NCBI GenBank assembly: GCA_025602905.1
Contig: JAHLKI010000001.1
Span: 2,728,001-2,792,000 of the forward strand
Length of the DNA stretch: 64,000 nt
Source: Phlyctochytrium arcticum
Lineage: Eukaryota > Chytridiomycota > Chytridiomycetes > Chytridiales > Chytridiaceae
Direction: 5' to 3'
A model generated the notes under the pieces. The model searched no databases, had not been told where the DNA came from, and saw only the letters and a list, made by a program, of their open reading frames with translations. The translations under genes and the position numbers were made by a program. Position 1 is the first letter of the stretch; every line of letters begins with the position of its first letter. Shown piece by piece: positions 47,950-57,956 of the stretch.

Positions 47950-48546
47950 ATGTTACCTGCGCATTACGCGAAAATGATTTTTGGGGGAAAGAAATGGACA
48001 GCCGTCCTTTTGGCAACCGCAGTCTCAATTGGAGGTCTGTACTGGCTGAAGAGTCGGTTGAGGAAGACCTCAAAGCCAGCGGTAAGCAGTCTTGTTCACA
48101 TGCACCGCAATATTGTCCTAAACACCTCAGTCCAGACCAAGTGCCTGGAGAAGAATGATTTGAAGAAAATAGTCCCCACAAAAACAATTACCCAGTTAAC
48201 CGATACCACGGAGTTGAATATTGTGCCGGCCGAAGAATCACTGTGTACGGCTCCTGCGGCGGATGAGCCGGAAATTGCCCCGGAGCGCCCATCGTCACGG
48301 AATCTTGACGCAGACATATTTGTCCCAAGCGGGATCACAACAGCAGCCGAGCCCGACAAACCCCCAAAGGAGCGTAAGTTTGTATGGAATCCACAAGCAC
48401 CAGAGTTTGTGCCCAGTTGGATTTCGAGAGCATCGGGTACCGCTTCAAATCCACTCGACGACTATCACACGAACTTTCCACTCCCTTCATCCACCCTTCC
48501 GCTCCCCCGCAATCAACGCCGGACCCACAAAACCTCCTCGAGATAG
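47950..48546 (+). CDS. Membrane-anchored protein with PAM2-like motifs (array copy A)
   Basis: 198 aa, intact, single exon. The N-terminus MLPAHYAKMIFGGKK is followed by one hydrophobic segment (WTAVLLATAVSIGGLYWL) and basic residues, as in a signal anchor. Near the C-terminus FVWNPQAPEFVPSW (48379-48420) has the PAM2 core (N-x-x-A-x-E-F-x-P) that binds the MLLE domain of poly(A)-binding protein; Trp stands where PAM2 usually has Leu. A second, weaker copy RNLDADIFVPSG lies about 80 bases upstream. PAM2 is established for PABP binding; that this protein tethers mRNA-bound PABP to a membrane is my inference. Related, broken copies follow at 48893, 50140 and 50510. No further domain recognised. 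Confidence 0.6.
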   Translation: MLPAHYAKMIFGGKKWTAVLLATAVSIGGLYWLKSRLRKTSKPAVSSLVHMHRNIVLNTSVQTKCLEKNDLKKIVPTKTITQLTDTTELNIVPAEESLCTAPAADEPEIAPERPSSRNLDADIFVPSGITTAAEPDKPPKERKFVWNPQAPEFVPSWISRASGTASNPLDDYHTNFPLPSSTLPLPRNQRRTHKTSSR

Positions 48547-48639
48547 GACAATTTACAGTTTAGAAGTTGAGCTGTTTAGGTAGCGGTTTTAGTGTTTAGT
48601 TTACGATTGTAGTCTGAAATGTTTATTTGCTTTTCTTTC

Positions 48640-48760
48640 GATAATTTTGAATTTGAATGCGATACTAGTTTGCCAGATATCTTCAGTATCGAACGTCCCC
48701 AGGTTTCAAGAGTCCAGGTCGGAGTCCCAAGTCGGAGGAGTCGCTGCGCCGAATGAACAG
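48640..48760 (-). pseudogene. 3' remnant of the neighbour gene (copy of 51366-51480)
   Basis: Nucleotide similarity to the 3' end of the minus-strand gene at 51366, including the stretch around its last codons, with frames disrupted. The bases between copy A and this remnant also match those between the last array copy and 51366, so the whole unit was duplicated. Confidence 0.55.
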
Positions 48761-48892
48761 CCCAGCCACTCCATTCACGCCGCGGGCTTTTTCCTCCACA
48801 TTTTCCGTCCACCAACCTTCTTTACAGGCAGGCACATTTCTGGGGTGAAGATACGACAAACGTATCTTAATCTAGGATGTGCCTGGCCTTTG

Positions 48893-49389
48893 GCAAACGT
48901 CAAGTTCGGGGATATACTTCAAGTCAAGCTGTCTCTCGAAACAAGACAAAGCGTCAAATCACGGGTTGACAGCACAAGGAAAAAATGCGCCAATTCGTAC
49001 TTTGAGGACCAGATTCGATATCCTATACTAATTCATTTCATTCCGCGCAACTACGAAACATTGTGTACGACCAAGACGGGGCCATCATAGGAAAGTGACC
49101 CACGCGTGCGCATCTAGGGTCAACTCAGGCCGAGGAGCTGAATATCTCGCCGTTCTCAGAGGCAGCGTGTACCGCACCGGCAGCTGATGAGCCGGATCAT
49201 AGCAAAATTGTATCGCTTCGTTCAGCAAAATGGAACATTGATGCAAAGGAGTTCGTGCCAAGCTGGATCTCGAAAGACGAGAAAGTGGTCGAGTCCACCA
49301 AACCCGAAAAGGAGCGTGCGTTCGTTTGGAACCCGCAAGCAACAGAGTTTGTGCCGAGCTGGAGTTCGAGACCTGCAGTTACTGTTTGA
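48893..49389 (+). pseudogene. PAM2-motif array copy B
   Basis: The 3' part keeps an open frame from about 49150 to the stop at 49387-49389, with two strong PAM2-like motifs: WNIDAKEFVPSW (49231-49266) and FVWNPQATEFVPSW (49321-49362). The preceding residues (TAPAADEPD) match copy A. There is no in-frame ATG after the upstream stop, so it would need a spliced 5' exon. A candidate is the stretch 48916-49090 (VKLSLETRQSVKSRVDSTRK), also kept in copy C2 mostly by synonymous changes. Either a spliced paralogue or a pseudogene. Confidence 0.5.
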
Positions 49390-49439
49390 AAGCCACTACC
49401 ACTCGACGACTATCACATGAATTACCCACTCCCTTCATC

Positions 49440-49575
49440 CACCCTTTTGCTTCCCCGCAATCGACGCCGGACCCACACCCACACGCGCTCCTCGGGCGGT
49501 CTAGCCGCCATCCCTAAGTCCGCACCGCAAAATAATCCGCAACGGCCAAAACTTGGATTGGGCACCTCCTGGATC
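49440..49575 (+). pseudogene. Short fragment resembling the ALO gene (after copy B)
   Basis: Matches 63080-63180 inside the aldonolactone-oxidase gene with indels, best in GCACCG...CGCAAC...GCCAAAACT...ATTGG. Sits directly behind array copy B. Confidence 0.4.
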
Positions 49576-50139
49576 CCTAGGAGAGTTGGCCTCGGATGCA
49601 GAGTATTCGAATAAAACTTGGTATGTACGATGAATGCAACTGTTTCTCGGTCAAATCGAACAAGTGCACATATAAGAAGGCATGAATTTATCAAAAGTTT
49701 GGCTGATCTTGGCGCAGATGCAGATAAATGCCTTCATGAAAGAAACCAAGCGAATTCATTCCGAATATAATTCATTCCTTCAGGTACTTCCATATTTGTA
49801 ATGTGTTGATTTTCTTTCGCGGCACCGCTAACGTTTGCCGTCCTACTGAAGGCCGTACAAGAACTTGGACAGCGGAAACGCACCACCCTTGTTCATCGCC
49901 ATCATTATCAACCATTTCTCTCTTCCCAGGTTGCGAGAGTCGGGTAGTCAGTGCAGAGGAAGAAAAGAAGCTCAAGACTAAAGTGTACAGTGCAAGGATA
50001 TGATATACAGAATAAAAGAGAAGAAAAGAAGAAATATACACGTGGTGTTGCGCAGTAGCGCAGCCGTGCTGTCAATGCTCATCAAACCACGAAAATTTGA
50101 AGTGGATGGCCATCCCTCTGATAGTCGTGGCCTCAGTGG
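49576..50139. other. Spacer between array units
   Basis: No gene seen. Separates unit B from unit C. Confidence 0.4.
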
Positions 50140-50505
50140 GGCAGAATCGCTTAAGGAAAGCGCCAAAACCAGTAGTGAGCAGTCTTGTTCAGATGAACCT
50201 CAATATTGTCCTAAACACCTTAATCTAGACCAAGTGCCTAGAGAAGAATGGTTTGAAGAAACTGGTCCTCACAAAAAAAATTACCCAGTTAACTGATACC
50301 ACGGAGTTAAATATCGTGCCGGCCGCCGAATCACTGTGTACCGCTCCTGCGGCAGATGAGCCGGAAGTTGCATCGGAGCGTCCATCGCCATGAAATCTTG
50401 AGGCCGATATATTTGTTCCAAGCTGGATCACAACAGCAGCCGAGCCCGGTAAACCCCCAAGGAGCGTAAATTTGTATGGAATCCACAAGCACCAGAGGTT
50501 GTGCC
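50140..50505 (+). pseudogene. PAM2-motif array copy C1 (broken copy of A)
   Basis: Close nucleotide copy of 48075-48415 of copy A with stop codons (a TAG early in the frame and a TGA where A has an Arg codon) and a one-base deletion in the CCCCCAAGG run. The PAM2 codons remain readable (WNPQAPE) but EF became EV. It ends abruptly where copy C2 begins. Confidence 0.75.
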
Positions 50506-50509
50506 GACT

Positions 50510-50985
50510 TATATACCTTCAAGTGAAGCTGTCTCTCGAATCAAGACAAAGCGTAAAATCAAGGGTTGACAGCACACGGAAAAAATGCGCCAATTCGTAC
50601 TTTGAGGACCAGACTCGATATCCTACACTACTTCATTTGCATTCCGCGCAACTACGTATCATTGTCTACGACCAAGACGGGGCGCGTACGCATCTAGTGA
50701 ACGAGCGAGTCATCTCAGGCCGAGGAGCTGAATATCTCGCCGGTCTCAGAGGCAGCATGTACCGCACCGGCAGCTGAGCTGATGAGCCGGATCATAGCAA
50801 AAATGTATCACCTCGTTCAGCAAAATGGAACATTGATGCGAAGGAGTTCGTGCCAAGCTGGATCTCGAAAGACGAGAAAGTGGTCGAGTCCACCAAACCC
50901 GAAAAGGAGCGTGCGTTCGTTTGGAACCCGCAAGCGGCAGAGTTTGTGCCAAGCTGGATTTCGAGACTAGCAGGTACCGTTTGAA
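50510..50985 (+). pseudogene. PAM2-motif array copy C2 (copy of B)
   Basis: Near-duplicate of 48910-49390. A 5-bp insertion near 50773 (GAGCT) breaks the frame relative to B, but the stretch with both motifs stays open to the TGA at about 50983: WNIDAKEFVPSW (50826-50861) and FVWNPQAAEFVPSW (50916-50957). The two motif blocks differ from copy B by only a few bases. Confidence 0.6.
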
Positions 50986-51053
50986 AACCACTACCACTCG
51001 ACGACTGTCACAAGAACTATCCACTCCCTTCATCCACCCTTTTGCTCCCCCGC

Positions 51054-51160
51054 AATTGAAGCCGGACCCACACACCCTCCTCGGCGGTCTAGCTGCTCTC
51101 CCCAACTACGCACCGCAAAACAGTTCGGCAACGCCCAAAACTTGATTGGCCACCCTTTTG
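51054..51160 (+). pseudogene. Short fragment resembling the ALO gene (after copy C2)
   Basis: CGGCAACGCCCAAAACTTGA and ATTGGCCAC align with 63145-63175 of the oxidase gene with few mismatches and one gap; the shared stretch upstream (GGCGGT...CCCCAA...CGCACC) also matches. Frames differ, so it is not an expressed exon. Confidence 0.5.
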
Positions 51161-51365
51161 TATCCCTACTATCACTGGCTTTGGAGGATGTAGTCGTCCG
51201 GCATCCCATATCAAGTCTGGACACTACAACGGGTATTTGGCGTCGCGGGGATTGTATTATTTCAAGATATTTTCGAGATAGGACACATTACAGTTTACAA
51301 ATAGAGGTGTTTAAGTGTTTAGGTTTGAGAATGTAATCTGTAGTATTTATATTTGCTTTTTTAAC

Positions 51366-51785
51366 TCAAGTTAGATGCGCAAACCAAATATCTACACTGT
51401 CAAACGTCTCCCCAGGGTCCAAGACTCTAAGTTCCCCGCCCGTCGGTAGGAGTTCCGGTCCGGTTGCTGCGCTGGATAGATAGACCAGCTTTGCGTACAA
51501 AAGATGTTTCAAGTCCAGCGATTTGACGGCGTTGCGGTTCTTGAAGAACTTGACCACTGATAAAGTCATGCCTTTACTCAAATGAGTATCCATCAGGAAA
51601 TGTTTTCTGTAATAGACAATCAATTCTCTGTATCGGTCAAAGAAATGATGCTCGAATGCCCGTGGTATCGCGGTGAAGTCGGGATACTCGGACTGTTCGT
51701 ATATGGCGGCAAGACAACAATAACCTTGCAGGTAGTCGACGACGAGTCGTGGGCGAGGCCCCCTCTTAACTTTCTGGCTGGGCAT
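51366..51785 (-). CDS. Hypothetical protein, 139 aa
   Basis: Open frame on the minus strand. It is open from an ATG at 51935, but a TATATATA box at 51896-51903 lies inside that stretch, so the Met at 51785 (MPSQKVKRGPRPRL) is the likelier start. The protein has a Tyr/Phe/His-rich middle (FEHHFFDRYRELIVYYRKHF) and a conserved-looking end (GGELRVLDPGETFDSVDIW). I do not recognise it. A diverged copy of its 3' end lies at 48640, showing it travelled with the PAM2-motif genes. Confidence 0.45.
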   Translation of the reverse strand: MPSQKVKRGPRPRLVVDYLQGYCCLAAIYEQSEYPDFTAIPRAFEHHFFDRYRELIVYYRKHFLMDTHLSKGMTLSVVKFFKNRNAVKSLDLKHLLYAKLVYLSSAATGPELLPTGGELRVLDPGETFDSVDIWFAHLT

Positions 51786-52168
51786 GCATAGATGATGGAG
51801 ACATGAAGTGCGGCGCCGGTGAAGGGAGTTGGGCACGCGGACGGGCCCCGTTAGCTCTAATAAAGGAATGGCATGATCAAATTGGCTGGAAGCTGTATAT
51901 ATAGCCCAGTCCGTACGTACCAGATGACTTTTCATGCTCCTCGAATTGCTGCGCAGGTTCCGGGGTCTGCCTCCAGCTGGGCGATGGATGTTGATGTAAC
52001 AGTTTCACCACAGGCAATAGACACAATAGAAGCTTCTGCGTCGGAGGTATGGAGCGCGTGCTGAGAAAAAGGAAAACCGAGTAGCAACAATTGGTCGCCC
52101 ATTATTGCTACCTCTATCAAGACTTGCATATTCGACCTAAGTACATAAAAGTAGGATTACGACTCCCA

Positions 52169-53271
52169 TCAAAGAGTCGGGTCGAAGGGTAACCAGCCAG
52201 TACACGCTGCTGTACCACATGCGCATGGTGTCCTGGTAACGCCCTTGCTCTCGGCAAGTTGCATGACCGAGGAATCGCCATAAGAGAAGGAGAGTTCTTC
52301 CCCGGCAGAGATGTTCCGGTTGGCGAAAAGAGCGGCCCTCGGAATGAAGCTCTCTACTCGCGAGATATGAATTGTGAGATTCGGCGTACATGAGTGCTAT
52401 ACACGTAGTAAGCATTGGGCAGTCTAATGCAGGCCAATAAATATTACCGAAATAAACCGTGCAGCGTTCCCTCGGTCTGTTGGGTCAATGTTTGTACGCA
52501 GAATGGTGCCATCTCGTCTATGAACCCACTGTGTAAGTTCCTAGTTAGCCCGAGCGTCGATTTTGCAAGATATATACCCATGTTCACGCAAACATAAGAT
52601 ATAATTCCCTATTATTCCTTTTGATTGACGATCCTTCCACCGCCACTGGGCTTCAGCCGTACCCACTACCTCCCCAACGTACTCTACCACAAACTGCCCC
52701 TCCTGTAGATCTTGATCCACGCGGAGGCCCCAACCTTTCGAAACCCCGCTGATATGTTCTGGACGTATCACGGTCATGCGGACTCGTAGGCCGTGCTGAA
52801 CGAGGCGGGTAGGACACGACGAGGGACAAGAGCAGAGAGAAGTGCATTCGTATAGTATTGAGGGTGGGGAAGGCAGGAGGAGCTTGGTGAGTGAATCGTA
52901 CGGGCAAGGATGACAGGTGCATCCCGTGGTATCAACTGAATTTTCACCACGCGGTAAACCGCATAATTCAGAGTTGAGGCATGCACATCCGCCATATACT
53001 TTTATTCCTCGAGCACGTTCTGGAACATGGTTGGTAGCGATATACTACCCTATCGTTGAGATGCCGAGAGGTCGCAGTTGGCAAAGGGCAGCGCACCTTG
53101 AAAGTCGGAAATTCAACTCCATTGCTCTCACCATTCTCCCATTGGGCCCCGACAGGAACAGCCTCCAAACCTTGATGGCGATACCGGTATGTCTTTAGTG
53201 TCACTGAGTAGCAATTGATATAACGTCGAGCCTTTACCAAAGGAAATGTCCGCGATCGTCTGGATGTCCAT
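52169..53271 (-). CDS. Histone H3K9 methyltransferase, SUV39/SETMAR type (KMT1)
   Basis: Exons 53271-53238, 53170-53097, 53044-52578, 52528-52448 and 52396-52169. Start MDIQTIADISF runs into GLEAVPVGA, as at the beginning of SETMAR-type pre-SET regions. Pre-SET zinc cysteines: GGCACLNSELC, TTGCTCHPC, ECTSLCSCPSSC. SET: GWGLRVDQDLQEGQFVVEYVGE, NYILCLREH, TNIDPTDRGNAARFI, S-HSCTPNL (NHSC-type motif) and ELSFSYGD. Post-SET: CACGTAACTGWLPFD. It would methylate H3K9 to silence repeats or heterochromatin. The junction 52578/52528 leaves the frame off by one (see findings); all other phases close. No chromodomain is visible, as in SETMAR. Confidence 0.83.
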
Positions 53272-53527
53272 GACGCGTGAAAGATCTTGGAACTGATCTC
53301 GGAAGTTCCTAAATTCCAAAATATGAGCAGCTGTTTGCCAGCATGCAGGTGATAAATGAATCCTTATACGTGAAGCATTATATGCATGTATGCGCAACAA
53401 GGAGGGTAAGGAAAAACAGCCATCGCAATCAAGTCAAGGAAAATGTGTACAACGGAGACCGACAACAAGCAAAGCTGTAAAATCCAAAAAAGGAAAATCG
53501 CTCCTGGGATGGCAGAGATAAAGGAAT

Positions 53528-54912
53528 CTAATCAAAAGGTAAAGGCCGCGGGCGAAGCGGTGCTCCAGGCAAGGATCCCCGCTCATGATCCCCCGCAACG
53601 GCAGCAGCCGCAATAGCACTCGGCACCCGAATCCCACAACACGACGGGAATTCTTGTCCTAGAGCCGTGTATACTGCTACATGCTCAGCGTCCTGGGCAT
53701 TCTTCATAGGCAAAGTGGCTCCATTGGCATCGCTCGAACTATGCGAATGAGCGCAACAATCCCCATCCGCAGTTGTACCAGCAGCACTGCCTTGAAACGG
53801 AACGGTAAAGCCAAACAGGCAATGCTGCATAATGGGTAATTTCCCTAAGACCTCCGCCCGGTACATTTTGATCATCCCTTCGGCCACTTTTGCCCACGTC
53901 TTGACTCCCGAAATGTCATCCAGCATCGGAGAATGCCACCGTAACGAGGCAGACTTGACCGAATTGATGAATTGGACACAGGCGAGGTACATGTAGTCTG
54001 CGGCATATTGCGATATGACATCCTGGCTGTGTATGGACTTGGGTCGAAGGTGTTTGTGGTCAGCGAGTTGGCTGGCACCAAAGAGGAAGGGGAGGAAATG
54101 GTAGTCATCGAGCCCCCAGACACCGTGGCTGCCAGCGGGTTCCAACCAATAGGCGGTTTGTAACCCTCGCATAACTTGAATGTAGCGGCTAAAGACTCGG
54201 AGTACCAATGCTGGGTAATCCTCAGGAGTGACACAGCCCAGCTTGTCCAGCACCATCCTAATTATTGGAGGTTGTGATTGGTCGTTAGCAAATCAATGCC
54301 GGGATAATAGCGAAAGACCCCTTACAGAAAAAGAAGGAAATGCAGTTCATGGCCTGTTCCATAATCAATCCGTTTCCGATTTCCCCACGCATGCAATAAA
54401 TATCCGGCTGCCTCATCAATCGCTCCCTGTCCATACTCTTGTTTCTCAATCACTCGACCCACCAACTCGTTGATATTCTATCAATCAACAAAGAGACTAG
54501 CAGTTAGTGACGAGACCCCCATCTATTCAATATCCAGATCTAGACTTACATCCGACAATCGATCAAACCACGTCTGGAACGCCGGGTTTCCAAACCGCGA
54601 TTTTTCATTCTCGACAGGTGAAATCTCCTTCTGCCAACTCTCAAGTGTGTCCAGTACTCCTAGAATCTTTCCCACTGGTTCCGAAACGTGTACATCTTCA
54701 CGCAAAGTCTTGCCCCGCACCGCGGAAGCTAGGTTTTGAAGGAATGCGAGGATTGCTTCGTGGGATGGGGATTGGGTGAATTTGAGCAGGTCTTCTTGGG
54801 TTAGGATTTGACGGGTAGGGGTCTGGTATGTCTGAGGGTGAGGTTGCGCATCGGTTTTGTGGGAGGGAGGGGCAGTGAGTTCTGCCGTTGGTGGTGAATC
54901 TGTTGCAATCAT
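53528..54912 (-). CDS. PTPA: PP2A activator / peptidyl-prolyl isomerase (PTPA, Rrd)
   Basis: Exons 54912-54550, 54477-54326 and 54257-53528 encode 414 aa. PTPA promotes assembly and activation of PP2A-type phosphatases. Signatures: FGNPAFQTWFDRL; GAIDEAAGYLLHAWGNRKRIDYGTGHELHFLLFL; VLRVFSRYIQVMRGLQTAYWLEPAGSHGVWGLDDYHFLPFLFGASQL; and a C-terminal MYRAEVLGKLPIMQHCLFG. This covers the ATP- and peptide-binding core. The last 80 residues are a Ser/Ala/His-rich extension. Its start codon lies 88 bp from the kynureninase start. Confidence 0.92.
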
Positions 54913-55000
54913 GTTGGGGAAATTCCAGAACGTCGTCGCGTTGAATTTTCGCCGGTGACAGTTTTACCTCTGTTCTCATCATCATCTCGCACAATTAACA
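54913..55000. promoter_or_regulatory. Compact divergent promoter (PTPA / kynureninase)
   Basis: Only 88 bases separate the two start codons. No TATA box is evident. Confidence 0.6.
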
Positions 55001-56959
55001 ATGTATCCGAAACACATGAGCCTCGACATCGAAGGTTCCTTTCTTGCCGCCTAAACGAGCTCTCTTAAATATCTCACCCTTCTCCGACAGGTCGCAAATA
55101 CTATGACGTCTTGTCTCGCGAACTGGGACATGATCTTACTTCAAAGTCCTTTGCTCAGGCTTTGGACGCTCGCGATCCCTTAAAACAATATCGGAGCCAA
55201 TTCTGTATTCCGAAGCGAAAAGACGTTGTTGCGCCCGCTCCGCCTAGTGGTGAAGATGTAATCGAGAAGGGAAATGCCGGGGGTGGAGTGATGGCTGATG
55301 GTATCATCAGGGTCTTAACCAAATGTATATCCTTTCCGTGACGGCCTGATTTCCTTTTACAGGCGATGAAAAAGCCTTGAAGAATCTGGAGAACCCAGAT
55401 GGGGAGGCCATCTACTTTTGCGGCAATTCGTTAGGTTTGCTACCCAAATCGACCCGAGCTATGATTGACCAGGAACTGGATGTGTGGGCTTCCGTGTCAG
55501 TACTTGCGTTTCTGCTCTGCCACATTTGCAAAGGATAGCTAATGCATCAGAATATAGTGGTGTCCAAGGACATTTCAAGCACAAGTTTGGTCGACCATGG
55601 GTCACGATTGATGATCACGTCGTTCCTCCATGTGCCAAAATCGTTGGTAAATACCTACGGATTTTCTCAATTCTGGCTCTTTTGCGTTGCGCTAATAGAG
55701 TTTTTTGTTTGTGATCACATAGGCGCCAAACCCGTCGAAATCTCGATCATGAACAGTCTGACGGCCAATTTGCATTTCCTGATGACGTCCTTCTACCGTC
55801 CGACCGGGAAAAAAGTTGAGATACTCATTGAAGGTCGAGCGTTTCCTTCTGATCACGTACGTTTATTCCATTCTCCAAATCCTTTCGTACATTCTCATAG
55901 AATTGATCCCAGTATGCCGTGGAGTCCCAAATCCGATTGCACGGGAATGACCCAGCAAAATCGCTCATCCTTCTCAATCCCCGTGAAGGAGAGTGTACCT
56001 TACGTACCGAAGATATTATCCGGGTGATTGGAGAGCGAAAGGAGACACTGGCTCTGGTTATGCTGAGTGGCGTGCAATACTACACTGGACAAGCATTCAA
56101 TATTCAGGCCATCACTGAGGCGGCCCACGAGCATGTCAGTTCGAACATTTGGCATATGCTTCACCAGGCTTACCGAAGGCTATAGGGCGTCACTATTGGA
56201 TGGGATTTGGCCCACGCTGTTGGAAACATTCCTTTGCGGTTGCATGACTGGGGTGTGGATTTTGCCTGTTGGGTACGGCTACTGTTCATGCTGTTCCACA
56301 GTATTTACTTATCTTCCATTTACAGTGCACGTACAAGTACTTGAATGCAGGAGCCGGAGGCATTGGAGGGGCGTTTATCCACGAAAAACATCATCAGGCC
56401 GATCTGCCAAGGTTGGTTTAAAAAGTCGAATTGCGCATATTAGATATTTATTGACCCCCACTACGCTGTAAACAGGCTTCTGGGATGGTGGGGAACGGAC
56501 CCAGAGCACAAATTCGAGATGGACAATATCTTTCGGCCAATCCCGGGTCCGCAAGGCTACCGATTATCTAACCCTTCTATCTTGACCACTACGGCGCTCC
56601 TGGCCAGTCTCCAAATCTTTAGCAAAACGAGCATGGAGGATCTACGCGCCAAAAGTGTCTTATTGACAGGATACTTGGACATTCTCCTCGCTGATTTGTC
56701 CGAGTCGATCACAAAGGCAACTGGCCAATCACCGTTTCGAGTTTTGACACCGGCTCAACCGGCCGATCGCGGATGTCAGCTATCGATCCAGTTTTTCGGT
56801 GGAGTGTTGGACCGCGTGCTCGAAAATTTGGAGTGTAATGCGGTGGTCGTGGACGAACGAAAGCCGGATGTAGTGAGAGTAGCACCCGCTCCGTTGTATA
56901 ATCAGTTTACGGAGGTGTGGGAATTTGTGCGGATTTTGGGAGACTGCCTGCAGGCCTGA
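55001..56959 (+). CDS. BNA5: Kynureninase
   Basis: Nine exons (55001-55034, 55091-55324, 55363-55495, 55534-55646, 55723-55856, 55913-56134, 56186-56272, 56326-56411, 56476-56959) give 508 aa. PLP enzyme that cleaves 3-hydroxykynurenine to 3-hydroxyanthranilate on the way to NAD. Order of conserved blocks: [115 protein letters not shown] with the PLP lysine (K323), LLTGYL and [11 protein letters not shown]. The 55035 donor (GTTCCT) is weak and the junction at 55495/55534 has alternatives, but the fit to the family is close. The upstream start [10 protein letters not shown] is supported by phase only. Confidence 0.92.
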
Positions 56960-57857
56960 ACGTTTGCTATATAGAACCTTGCCAGTCTAGCCCGTAGTAT
57001 GTGTATATTGGGTAGTGTAATGCAGCATTAGTTTGAGTTGGGCGACAATTGGTTTCATGCAACGTTAGCTGGATTACGCAGTACTAGTCGGCTACTGCCA
57101 TCATTTTGACTCAGTCGAAGTCTCGTAGATCCTGCTTAAATTCTTGGCATTTACGAGGAAATAAGGCTTGGAAGGAAATAGTGGGGGAACATCTGATGCC
57201 AGATGCGCCGAAATTCTCGCCTCCGCAGGGCTCCGTGCACCGACTTTCTCATTTGGTCTTGCGGAAATACTCCACGTCTATTTCCGGAAATCTCATAATC
57301 GACAATATAATGGTTGACATTTTTCATTTCATTTAGACCCACTTTCAGTGCGCACGTACGCACCAGCCACCCCTTTGAATTCTGTGTGGGGCAAACCTTT
57401 TCAAATGCTGTGTGAAAACTCCCACGGATCGAAGCTCCATTACCATGGCAACTCAAAATTGCACAGCCACCGAGAGCAACGCGGTACCCATTTCGGAGGT
57501 GTGTTTCGCATGCCTGGCACACAGATGAAGCATGTTGATGATTTGTTTGTAAACATAACTCTTAACTTGCCTCAATGTGTTTCATCGATCGAATTGGGCC
57601 AAAATAAAGCTACAGGGCCCTGCATCAGCGAGGGAGAAAACCCGCATAGTGGTTGATACAATGCGACATGAGGGTTTGAAGATCTTGATCGCTCGATAGT
57701 TGTCTCCATTTCGCAGGATTCTAAGATCCTTATATGTGGGCGCCGACTCCATCGGCACGAAAAGTGGCACCTTTCGATCAGTCGGGGTCCCCACTTTGTT
57801 GTTGCGCTGGTGGATCCAAAGGCAGCCAAATATGAAAGACGATCTTTCCCATTCATG
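56960..57857. other. Intergenic, promoter side of the collagen-like gene
   Basis: No coding feature. The last 300 bases carry the promoter of the next gene, with a TATA box. Confidence 0.5.
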
Positions 57858-57864
57858 TATAAAA
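57858..57864 (+). promoter_or_regulatory. TATA box of collagen-like gene
   Basis: TATAAAA followed by GCGGG, 93 bases before the start codon at 57957; the surrounding CATGTATAAAAGCGGG resembles the TATA of the mirrored promoters (TATAAAAGCC). Confidence 0.55.
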
Positions 57865-57956
57865 GCGGGATGGGAACAGCGGAAGCCCTTTTCTCATGAC
57901 AACTCCTCTTCTCCTGTCTGATTCCCCAAAGATCTACCTCTACTTGCATCCCAGAT

